A DNA stretch of 64,000 nucleotides, from positions 124,001 through 188,000 of the forward strand of contig NZ_VCIX01000092.1 of assembly GCF_006345825.1 (NCBI RefSeq), in the 5' to 3' direction. Both the position numbers and the translations under genes were made by a program. The notes beneath the pieces are model-generated. The model was not told the DNA's origin. It saw only the letters and a program-made list of their open reading frames with translations, and did not search any database. Source of the stretch: Paenibacillus paridis (GTDB taxonomy: Bacteria > Bacillota > Bacilli > Paenibacillales > Paenibacillaceae). The first letter of the stretch is position 1; each line of letters starts with the position of its first letter. Positions 1 through 6,746 of the stretch are shown one piece after another.

Positions 1-2
1 TG

Positions 3-596
3 CCCATGCTGGACTATTACGGCATGGAGGAAATGTGGCTTATCGCCTTCGCGGGCATGGACGGGGTGCTTCGCATCGACGAATCGCTCGTATACGTGGA
101 AGTGCTGGACCCCATCACGCTGCAGCCCGTCCCCGAAGACGAGACGGGGGAGCTGGTGGTGACTTCCTTCGTCATGAATAGCTTGCCCTTCCTGCGCTAC
201 AGGACGGGGGACATGGGGAGAATCAGGCGTGACGAAGCCCCCGGTGGGCCGAGCCTTACGCTGATGCCATTCCGGCAATCCTCCATCAAGCTTCCTGGCA
301 GAGAGGTTCAGTCTGCCGTATTGCGTTATCTTGATGGGTTCTACAAGTGGCTGGCAACGGATCTTGGCGTCAGGCAATTCCAGCTCGTTCAGGAGTCGTA
401 TTACGAATTCCGCCTCCGTGTCGCCGGTAACCAAAGCAGCGGCGCGGAGCTGGAAGAAGCGGCGGACAAGCTGGCGAATTTGCTGAAAAAGGTGCTTTTG
501 ACAGACGAATTGCAGATCGCCGTGGAGCATGTAGAAGAGATTCAGCCCCATCCCGTCAGCGGGAAGTGCCATCCCTTTGTCAGCCATGTGTCTTGA
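3..596 (+). CDS. Aryl-AMP ligase C-terminal part (AsbC-like, partial)
   Basis: The gene runs off the left edge; about 198 codons of its 3' part are present. The visible part has the hinge motif of the ANL adenylate-forming superfamily (LRYRTGD, followed by MGRI) after an EDETGELVVTSF stretch, then the small C-terminal lid domain. This resembles phenylacetate-CoA ligase-type and AsbC-type enzymes, which activate an aromatic acid as its AMP ester and load it onto a carrier protein. Two genes downstream lies an AsbF-type 3-dehydroshikimate dehydratase whose product is 3,4-dihydroxybenzoate, so by context this is probably the 3,4-dihydroxybenzoate ligase. The substrate is inferred: the acid-binding part of the protein lies outside the window. 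Another ANL aryl-CoA ligase is the alternative. Confidence 0.7.
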   Translation, partial: PMLDYYGMEEMWLIAFAGMDGVLRIDESLVYVEVLDPITLQPVPEDETGELVVTSFVMNSLPFLRYRTGDMGRIRRDEAPGGPSLTLMPFRQSSIKLPGREVQSAVLRYLDGFYKWLATDLGVRQFQLVQESYYEFRLRVAGNQSSGAELEEAADKLANLLKKVLLTDELQIAVEHVEEIQPHPVSGKCHPFVSHVS

Positions 597-643
597 TTTG
601 GTAATCTCGTTCAATCTAACTATGGGGGAGGAAGCAGAGGGAC

Positions 644-1594
644 ATGGTTACAGACGTTTATCGTCACGAAAGCCCGGCTGGGCTAGCCGCGCTGGAATGC
701 ACGGCATCATGCATCGTAGCGGCGCTTTCGCTTTCCGGCGAAGATCCACGCTATTTTCTGCTCGGCTACTGGCATATCGGATATTATGACGGCATGCTGA
801 TGTCCGTTCGGAACATGAAGTGGATTGATTTGCAGTTCGAATACGGAATCCGCTTCTACCTGACATCGGGGAGCGCCGAGGCGATCAGCTCGCTGCTCGA
901 TGAAGGCGGAATGGCAATCGTATTATGCAAAGCCTCCAAGCTGCGTTTTTTCCCGAGGTCCATGCTGGGCTTCGAGTCGGCCGGCTTCTACCATAGCGTT
1001 CTGCTCCATAGACGGGTTGGCGGAGAAGGGGAGGGCCGTTATGAGGTCGTGGACCCGGTAGCCGGCTACGCGGGAGAGATGACAGCGACGGAGCTCTTGG
1101 TAGCCAGCGTGAGGAGGAATGAGCTGGTGTATTGCAAGCTGGCTTGGGACGCTGCTTACAGACGGCCCTCTCGGGAGGTATCGCTGCGCAAGGAGTCGGC
1201 GGCGATTCTAAACGGTTATCGGAGGGAGGCGGGCAGAGCTTTCCAACTCTTCTGCGCCGATGTTACAGCCAGTGCCGATTGGGAAGAAGAACGGCGCAGA
1301 ACGTGGGCGGAGCAGAACATGATCGCGCTCTCCGCTTTGATCCGGATGCGAGGTCTCGTATGGCAAAGCTATCGGGAGCTTGGATCATATTCGGAATGGG
1401 AAGCGGAAGAAGGCGCCCGAAGAGCGGAAGATGTGAAGCGGGGCTGGATGAACGTTAACCTGCTGCTGGCGAAGCTTGGGAAACGCCGGCCGGCCGGGGA
1501 CCTACGGGAAGGACTGCTGCGCAAGCTGGAAGGAGCCCAGCTTGCAGAGCTGGAGCTTCTCGAATATTTGGCGGCGGGAGGCGGGGCTGAGTGA
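644..1594 (+). CDS. BtrH-like papain-fold acyltransferase (AsbE-position)
   Basis: A 316-residue soluble protein with the look of the butirosin BtrH N-terminal family, cysteine-protease-fold enzymes that move an acyl group from a carrier protein to an amine. A Cys near the N terminus (ECTASC, Cys19 or Cys23), a His after a small hydrophobic stretch (GFYHSVLLH, His117) and an Asp in VVDPVAG (Asp137) give the expected Cys-His-Asp order. The C-terminal third is helical and charged. Start ATG follows GGGGGAGGAA. The stop codon overlaps the ATG of the asbF-like gene (TGATG), implying translational coupling. It occupies the position of asbE in petrobactin operons, so transfer of a dihydroxybenzoyl group from carrier to amine is a reasonable guess. 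Homology to AsbE itself was not tested. Confidence 0.55.
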   Translation: MVTDVYRHESPAGLAALECTASCIVAALSLSGEDPRYFLLGYWHIGYYDGMLMSVRNMKWIDLQFEYGIRFYLTSGSAEAISSLLDEGGMAIVLCKASKLRFFPRSMLGFESAGFYHSVLLHRRVGGEGEGRYEVVDPVAGYAGEMTATELLVASVRRNELVYCKLAWDAAYRRPSREVSLRKESAAILNGYRREAGRAFQLFCADVTASADWEEERRRTWAEQNMIALSALIRMRGLVWQSYRELGSYSEWEAEEGARRAEDVKRGWMNVNLLLAKLGKRRPAGDLREGLLRKLEGAQLAELELLEYLAAGGGAE

Positions 1595-2475
1595 TGAATA
1601 TTCATTTATGCTCGATTTCGTTCCGGCATGAGCTGGTCTCATTCCCGGAGCTGCTGGACTTCGCGGCACTTAACGGCTTCGCGGGCATCGAGCTATGGGG
1701 CGCGCATGCCGCGGCCATGGCCCGCCGCATGCCGATGCAGGCGGCCCGTGCCGTACTCGGCATGCGGCGACGGGGGCTCAAGGTTGCCATGATCAGCGGC
1801 TATGTGCCATTGCTTGCCGAGCCGGAGGAGCTTTATGATGCCAGTGCTTGGCGTCAATGGAGAGATTTAATCGCGCTGGCACGAATGTTTGAAAGCGACA
1901 AGATCCGGATTTTTGCCGGGAATAAGTCTAGCAGCCAATCAGGGGAAGAGGACTGGCGGCTAGCGGTCGGCAGGCTGCGCGAAATGGCTAAACTGGCATG
2001 GAAACACGGCATTCGCACTGTCATCGAGACGCATCCCGGTACACTGGCAGACAATCTGGCGTCTACGCTGCGATTGATTAGGGAGGTTGATCATCCCATG
2101 CTGGGCGTGAACCTGGATTTTCTACATCTGTGGGAAGCGGGCGATGACATCGCGAGCGCGTATCAGCGACTGTCGCCTTGGACGATGCACTACCACTGCA
2201 AGAACGTACGGAGTCGTCGCGAGCTTGGCGTCTTCTCTCCGGACAACGTGTATGCCCCTGGAGGGGCGCGGGAAGGCATGGTTCCGCTGGCGGAAGGCGC
2301 GGTCGACTACGAAGCCATATTTTCGATGCTTCGAGACAAGGAGCCCTTAGCCTCCTTCTCGTTGGAATGGTTCGGAAGCGATCCCTACCGCTATTTGTCC
2401 GAAGAGATAGCTTGGATCAAGGCGCAACACGGCAGTCACGCATTCAATCCTGCGCCAAGCCGCTTAGGAGGATAA
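1594..2475 (+). CDS. asbF: 3-dehydroshikimate dehydratase, AsbF type
   Basis: A 293-residue TIM-barrel protein of the xylose-isomerase/AP-endonuclease-2 fold. The N-terminal SISFRHELVSF and GIELWGAHA blocks closely follow remembered AsbF sequence (petrobactin pathway), as do ETHPGTL, NLDFLHLWE, MHYHCKN and SLEWFG. The metal ligands known for AsbF (Glu, Asp, His, Glu) can be placed at Glu145, Asp175, His201 and Glu258. AsbF dehydrates 3-dehydroshikimate to 3,4-dihydroxybenzoate, the catechol used in petrobactin. ATG 1594 is chosen; it overlaps the preceding stop. It ends 18 bp from the convergent AraC gene. An asbA/asbB-type synthetase pair is not in the window and may lie upstream. Confidence 0.85.
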   Translation: MNIHLCSISFRHELVSFPELLDFAALNGFAGIELWGAHAAAMARRMPMQAARAVLGMRRRGLKVAMISGYVPLLAEPEELYDASAWRQWRDLIALARMFESDKIRIFAGNKSSSQSGEEDWRLAVGRLREMAKLAWKHGIRTVIETHPGTLADNLASTLRLIREVDHPMLGVNLDFLHLWEAGDDIASAYQRLSPWTMHYHCKNVRSRRELGVFSPDNVYAPGGAREGMVPLAEGAVDYEAIFSMLRDKEPLASFSLEWFGSDPYRYLSEEIAWIKAQHGSHAFNPAPSRLGG

Positions 2476-2493
2476 CAGAGAGCACCATTTGGC

Positions 2494-3345
2494 TCATACA
2501 TCCATCGTCCTCGTCCGATATCGTCTCCGGTATTCCATGGGCGTCATGCCAAGCCTGTTTTTGATCATGCCGGTGAAATTGCCGGGGTTGCGGATGCCGA
2601 CGTGCTCGCAGATTTGTTTGACCGGAGTGTCCGTATTTTCCAAGTAATGGAGTGCTTTGCTAACCCGCAGCTCGTTCAGATGCCGGATAGGAGATACGCC
2701 GAAAATATGACTAAATTCCTGGCAGAAGTAATTAGGATGATATCCGATCGCGCCGGCGATCTCCTGAAGCGAGAGATCGGGATTGCCCAGATGCTTGCGC
2801 ATATACCGGACGGCATAGACGATGGGCAGACTGCTTTTTTTGCGCTTATGGGCTTTGGACGGCTGGGCTGGGGACTCTCGCATTTCCTCCGCCTGAGGCA
2901 AAGCGGATTGGCTATCCGGCAGAAGAAAGCTCTCCATCAGCAAGGAGAACAGCAGGCTGCTGATATGAACGCGTGCGGCGCTATCCTCCGCAGCCATAGG
3001 CAGTTGATAAGCTTGGAGCTGCAATAATAGTTGCTTGCTGAGTGAATTGATGTGACCCTTCAGCGATGGTGGGAAGCTGTCTAATTCAAGCAGAGCAGGG
3101 AATTGGAAGCTGGCCGCCTGGAGAGCAGGCGATTCGTCAGAGGTGAGCCTGACGGTCTGCAGAGGCGCAACTAGAAGCGGCTGGCCAGGCGCAAGGATCT
3201 GCATGGAATGGCCGACATCGCATGCGAAGCTTTGCTGCGGCGACCACAGCAGTTGAAAACTGGAGCTTGTCCACTCATCCCGGGAGATATTTTGGAAGCG
3301 GTCGAAGCTTAGCGGAATCAACCGGGAAATCTGCCATTCTAACAT
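2494..3345 (-). CDS. AraC-family transcriptional regulator
   Basis: A 283-residue protein with two helix-turn-helix units in the C-terminal ~100 residues (LSLQEIAGAIGYHPNYFCQEF and VKQICEHVGIRNPGNFTGMI), ending in the AraC-type MTPMEYRRR signature. The N-terminal ~170 residues look like a cupin-type sensor (LAPGQPLLVAP). The start ATG at 3345 has GGGGGAT upstream on the reverse strand. It is transcribed away from the carrier-protein unit and towards asbF, so its promoter lies in the 3346-3463 gap together with that of the carrier protein. It probably controls one or both cluster halves; the effector is unknown. It lacks the fused siderophore-binding domain of Bacillus Btr. Confidence 0.85.
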   Translation of the reverse strand: MLEWQISRLIPLSFDRFQNISRDEWTSSSFQLLWSPQQSFACDVGHSMQILAPGQPLLVAPLQTVRLTSDESPALQAASFQFPALLELDSFPPSLKGHINSLSKQLLLQLQAYQLPMAAEDSAARVHISSLLFSLLMESFLLPDSQSALPQAEEMRESPAQPSKAHKRKKSSLPIVYAVRYMRKHLGNPDLSLQEIAGAIGYHPNYFCQEFSHIFGVSPIRHLNELRVSKALHYLENTDTPVKQICEHVGIRNPGNFTGMIKNRLGMTPMEYRRRYRTRTMDV

Positions 3346-3402
3346 GAATTATCCCCCTTAACCAGCATCATGAGGCCGGCGCTTAGCTGCGGATTCCGGA
3401 TA

Positions 3403-3417
3403 TAGCTATTATAGCTA
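3403..3417. promoter_or_regulatory. 7-1-7 perfect inverted repeat in divergent promoter region
   Basis: TAGCTAT-T-ATAGCTA is a perfect 15-bp inverted repeat between the divergent AraC gene and the carrier-protein gene. The position suits an operator. The 7-1-7 form recalls Fur-type boxes but the base sequence matches the Fur consensus poorly, so the binding protein is open; the adjacent AraC regulator is another candidate. Confidence 0.4.
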
Positions 3418-3463
3418 AAAAGGGCGAGGCGGAGGAAACAAATAATAGACGGGAGTGTGTCCC

Positions 3464-3736
3464 ATGTCCATTCATGCCGCGAGTAGCGATACGGTTCAAT
3501 ATTTAAAGAAAAAGATAGCGGAAATGACCGATAATCCGCTTCTGGAATTCGATGCGGATATCTATGCCCAGATTCGCGATATGGGCGTGGACTCGCTTCG
3601 AATGATTCAGCTGCTTGTCCACATTGAACAGCACTTTGATATCGCATTTGACGATGACGAGCTGATTATCGATTATTTCGCAACCATCGATCAGTTTGCC
3701 GCAAGCATTGCCAGAAAGATGGCCTCAGCTGTCTAG
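3464..3736 (+). CDS. Stand-alone acyl/peptidyl carrier protein
   Basis: A 90-residue acidic helical protein with the phosphopantetheine attachment motif DMGVDSLRM (Ser44) and a helix III region (DELIIDYFATIDQFA). It should carry activated acyl or aminoacyl groups as thioesters. ATG 3464 is preferred to GTG 3455 because GGGAG at 3451-3455 gives normal spacing. It stands first in a unit with a BtrH-like acyltransferase and an amino acid:[carrier protein] ligase, so it most likely receives an amino acid. It could also take the dihydroxybenzoyl group, since no other carrier gene is visible in the window. Length and motif fit AsbD-like and aminoacyl carrier proteins alike. Confidence 0.85.
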   Translation: MSIHAASSDTVQYLKKKIAEMTDNPLLEFDADIYAQIRDMGVDSLRMIQLLVHIEQHFDIAFDDDELIIDYFATIDQFAASIARKMASAV

Positions 3737-3781
3737 GCAAGAGGGGTTCGTTAGGACAATCCACAGAAGGAGGATGACGTC

Positions 3782-4912
3782 ATGACAACGAAACGGCTGC
3801 CCATGCACGACCATGATTACAAGACGTATCCCAACATCGCCCATTTATTTTGCATAATTGGCAACCGGGAGGAGACGCTCCCGTGGGTGTACAACAACTT
3901 TATTCAACTCGTTTATTTCGGGTCGCTCCGCAAGATCGACTATACCAACAAACAGGACAGCTTCTTCGACCCGCTTTTGTTCGACTGTCCATGGCTGCAA
4001 TTTCAATTCATGCACCGGGACACCGTAGCTTATAAATGGCAAGGAAGCATTGTCCAATTTGCGATCGAGGCCATCGATATGGGACAGTATGTATACTTTT
4101 TGGCCGACCAGTCGCATATTCGGGAATCCGATGCTTACGGCAGGCATGCGCACAATCATGACATGTTCATTTACGGCTACGATAAGGCAGCGGGCACGCT
4201 GCACATTGCGGACAATTTGCGAAGAGGGAGATACGTCGAGACGACCTGCTCCTTCGCAGAGATGGAGGCTGCTTACGCGGCAGCCGACCCGGACAGCGAT
4301 TGGTTTGACCGGCGAGTGATGTCGGTGTCCTTTAAACCAAAAACATATTTTCAGTATGAAAGAAATACGGCCTTCGATTCGTTGTCCGCCGTGGATGCGA
4401 TGGACCGTTATGTCAGGGGATGGAAGCCGCCCTCTTACCTATGTTTGGAAAATACGTACGGGATCAAGGTGTATGACCGTATTCAGGAATATTTGCAAGG
4501 GCTTGAGCAGGGGCGGGACGTGGTAGATATCCGCTTGCTGCATATTTTGTGGGAGCACAAAAAGCTCATGCACAGAAGGCTCCGCTTCATGCTTGAGCAC
4601 GATTTCCTGCGGGACGCTTCGCTCGAATCGGCCTATGCCGAGGTGGAGAGAGGACATGGGATCGCGGTAGGCCTGCTGCTCAAGTATTCGGTTTGCGGAG
4701 ACAAGAGGAGCATCGACAAGGTATCCTCCCTATTGTCCGATGGGGCAAGGCTGGAGAAGGAACTGTTGAACAAGGCCATAGCAGGGACGCGTCATCGTCC
4801 CATGTATGATAAGGGAGGTGCTTTTAATGGAGAAGATTCGGTTGTCCTGCATGGGCATACTGACCGCAAACCAAGCAGAATCGCTGATGTCCAAACTGGC
4901 ATACAGCGTTGA
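3782..4912 (+). CDS. Second BtrH-like acyltransferase
   Basis: A 376-residue protein showing the BtrH-type order of possible catalytic residues: Cys24 (HLFCIIGN), a His-rich block RHAHNHDMFIYGYD (His126) and Asp144 (LHIADN). Such proteins move an acyl or aminoacyl group from a carrier protein to an amine. It is unlike the first BtrH-like protein (644-1594) in overall sequence, so it probably handles a different donor or acceptor. AGGAGG lies at 3769-3774 before ATG 3782. Its last ~28 codons overlap the start of the next gene in another frame, an unusually long overlap (86 bp) that suggests coupling. It could also mark a frameshifted end, because the tail after about residue 335 looks low in structure. 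Function is inferred from motif order and neighbours. Confidence 0.5.
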   Translation: MTTKRLPMHDHDYKTYPNIAHLFCIIGNREETLPWVYNNFIQLVYFGSLRKIDYTNKQDSFFDPLLFDCPWLQFQFMHRDTVAYKWQGSIVQFAIEAIDMGQYVYFLADQSHIRESDAYGRHAHNHDMFIYGYDKAAGTLHIADNLRRGRYVETTCSFAEMEAAYAAADPDSDWFDRRVMSVSFKPKTYFQYERNTAFDSLSAVDAMDRYVRGWKPPSYLCLENTYGIKVYDRIQEYLQGLEQGRDVVDIRLLHILWEHKKLMHRRLRFMLEHDFLRDASLESAYAEVERGHGIAVGLLLKYSVCGDKRSIDKVSSLLSDGARLEKELLNKAIAGTRHRPMYDKGGAFNGEDSVVLHGHTDRKPSRIADVQTGIQR

Positions 4913-5993
4913 GGGCATCCGGAGCTGCGAGTGGAATTCCGAAATGATGGAGGTTGTCATTGAGCCTGTAAGCTTGGAGTCCTGCAAGGAGATTGCAGCG
5001 ACGGCAGAAGCGATGATCGCCGAGGAACGTGGAATCCGCACGCTTGGAAGCAGGACGATTAAGCAAACTCCCGCCAGATCCGATATGTCGGAAGGGTGCT
5101 TCGATGACGGGCGCGAGAAGGCACTGCAGCAAGCTTACGCGACGGACGGAAGCGTCAAGCGGGATTATGCGGTAAAGCTGATCGGGCTGCTCGATCGGTT
5201 GTTCGAAGAGATGGCCGTCCATAGGGGGGCGGCACTTCGCCGATACCCCTCCATGATTGGACTCGACACGCTGGAGAAATGTGGGTATATCCGCTCTTTC
5301 CCGCAAAATCTGTTCGTGGTTGGCGAGTTCCCCCATCGGTATGACACGCTCAGGCAGGTCAAAACGGCCGCGGACCCTGCATCGCTTGCAAGGCAAAGCC
5401 GGCATGCTTTGGCGCCTGCGGTATGCTTTCACTGCTATGCCGAGCTGTCGGGGCAAGTGCTGGACAGGCCTGTGCGGCTTACCGCGATGGGCAATTGCTT
5501 CCGTCACGAGGCGGAGTGGAGGGTGGGCAATCACCGGTTAACTGAATTCGGCATGAGGGAAGTCGTATTCATCGGCGACGCGGATTTCGTGGAGGAAGAA
5601 CGGGGCAGGTGGATGCAGGGAATTTGGTCGTTGTTTATCGAGCTTGGCTTGCACGGAAGCTTGACGACGGCGAATGACCCTTTCTATTTCTCGGAAGACG
5701 CACTTAAAATCCAGCATCAGAAGATGGCTTCTATGAAATATGAATTGCTGGTGGAAACGCCGGCCCGCAGCACGTTCTCCATCGCCTCTTTTAACCATAT
5801 GGGAGACTCGCTTTGCAAGCCGTTCGACGTCAAGGGGCCTACTGGTTTGCCGTGGTCATCGGGCTGCGTCGCTTTTGGCATAGACAGGTGGGCATACGCG
5901 CTTCTCGCGGAATACGGTGCATGGGATGAATGGCCGTCGGCCGTCAAGGATAGGCTTCATGGCCGTGCCATGATGCCGGTAGCACAAGGTTGA
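4827..5993 (+). CDS. Amino acid:[carrier protein] ligase (SerRS-like)
   Basis: A 388-residue class II aminoacyl-tRNA-synthetase-like protein lacking a tRNA-binding arm. Motif 2 is seen as CFRHEAEW followed by LTEFGMREVVFIGD, motif 3 as GCVAFGIDRW. Zinc ligands of the atypical SerRS family (Cys-Glu-Cys) can be placed at Cys200, Glu245 and Cys347; their spacing matches what is remembered for Bradyrhizobium Gly:CP ligase. That family activates glycine or alanine and loads it onto a carrier-protein phosphopantetheine instead of tRNA. ATG 4827 follows GGGAGG; the 4806 ATG has no ribosome binding site. The ~85-residue N-terminal extension is longer than expected for the family. A carrier gene stands two genes upstream, supporting the role. 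The amino acid used cannot be read from sequence. Confidence 0.8.
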   Translation: MEKIRLSCMGILTANQAESLMSKLAYSVEGIRSCEWNSEMMEVVIEPVSLESCKEIAATAEAMIAEERGIRTLGSRTIKQTPARSDMSEGCFDDGREKALQQAYATDGSVKRDYAVKLIGLLDRLFEEMAVHRGAALRRYPSMIGLDTLEKCGYIRSFPQNLFVVGEFPHRYDTLRQVKTAADPASLARQSRHALAPAVCFHCYAELSGQVLDRPVRLTAMGNCFRHEAEWRVGNHRLTEFGMREVVFIGDADFVEEERGRWMQGIWSLFIELGLHGSLTTANDPFYFSEDALKIQHQKMASMKYELLVETPARSTFSIASFNHMGDSLCKPFDVKGPTGLPWSSGCVAFGIDRWAYALLAEYGAWDEWPSAVKDRLHGRAMMPVAQG

Positions 5994-6025
5994 CGGAATC
6001 ATTTATTTGACAAAAGAAAACATTA

Positions 6026-6057
6026 AAGCCGATTAGGTAAGTATTCCTAGTCGGCTT
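6026..6057 (+). terminator. Hairpin at end of the carrier-protein unit
   Basis: AAGCCGATTAGG and CCTAGTCGGCTT pair over 12 positions (one G-T) around an 8-nt loop, 33 bp after the ligase stop. The T-tract after it is short, so termination may be partial. Confidence 0.6.
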
Positions 6058-6219
6058 TGGCATGTTTGGTGATTCTGCCGAGTAGTATTTTTCCGTCTCT
6101 TACTAGAGACGCTCAAGCTCGTTCATGAGTATATCTCGAATTACAATGAAACGAGTTTTAAAATTAGCTGGAAAATGTACCGTTAAAACAGAGGTTTTTA
6201 GCGAAAAAGAACCATTAGA

Positions 6220-6356
6220 TGGAATTTGTCCTGTTAATTTGAGTAAATTTAATGCATTTACTGGAATTTTCATAGATTAACAGGAAGAAATCCTGCTAAA
6301 TGAATTTTTGTTGTTGTACACAGCTAATTAGCAGGATGTTTTCCTTCTAATTTGGT
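6220..6356. repeat. Dispersed inverted-repeat element, copy A
   Basis: AT-rich intergenic block with forward units (GGAATTTGTCCTGTTAAT at 6231, GCAGGATGTTTTCCTTCTAA at 6331) and an inverse unit (TTAACAGGAAGAAATCCTGC, from 6278). The same unit in both orientations recurs at 23962-24155 and 38361-38546. It can fold into hairpins and contains no convincing gene. Confidence 0.65.
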
Positions 6357-6492
6357 TCGCACCATCACCAAACCCGCCTTCCACACGAATATTCGATCCC
6401 TACTTTATAGATGATGTATGATCGCTTGGCATGCAGCATACTCCATCCGATAGGCTATGCAGGAAAAGGAACTCACTTGGCCACAAGGAGTG

Positions 6493-6650
6493 GCGGATCG
6501 GAGGCCGCTGCATGGAGGCCTTGTATTTGATCGTAGATATTTCCAAGCTAACTGTTCTAAGCTATAGGAGTAGGAGCAGATAGGAGGCCGCTATATATAG
6601 GCCGTGTATTCGGCGGCAGATAGTTTCATGCTAACTAGCCTTAGCTAGGA
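6493..6650. repeat. Pair of ~75-bp imperfect direct repeats
   Basis: 6493-6569 and 6576-6650 share the frame GCGGAT-CGGAGGCCGCT ... AGGCC-TGTATT ... AGCTAACT ... TAAGCTA-AGGA. They lie just upstream of the GntR-gene promoter. No reading frame is conserved between them. Role unknown. Confidence 0.55.
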
Positions 6651-6684
6651 TACGATTCGCTGAAACACAAATAGCAGCTCTCAA

Positions 6685-6714
6685 TTGACACAGATGATAC
6701 AAATGGAATATAGT
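6685..6714 (+). promoter_or_regulatory. SigmaA-like promoter with overlapping operator
   Basis: TTGACA at 6685-6690 and TATAGT at 6709-6714 (18-bp spacing). TTGACACAGATGATACAA (6685-6702) overlaps the -35 and holds two TGAYACA half-sites that recur before the ABC importer, suggesting autoregulation by the GntR-type regulator. Confidence 0.6.
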
Positions 6715-6746
6715 CATGGTATTCATAGCCGCAAGAAAGGAATGCC

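Noticed and set aside
2602..3027. 141-residue plus-strand open frame
   Set aside because: It is antisense to the AraC-type regulator, whose two helix-turn-helix units are evident.
3403..3417. Fur box
   Set aside because: It has the 7-1-7 form but matches TGATAAT-N-ATTATCA at only a few positions per half, so it is kept only as an unassigned palindrome.
6125..6280. 51-codon AT-rich open frame after the ligase gene
   Set aside because: No ribosome binding site, and its 3' half lies in the dispersed inverted-repeat element.
6220..6356. Insertion sequence ends
   Set aside because: No transposase frame, no target-site duplication and multiple unit orientations; treated as a non-coding repeat family.
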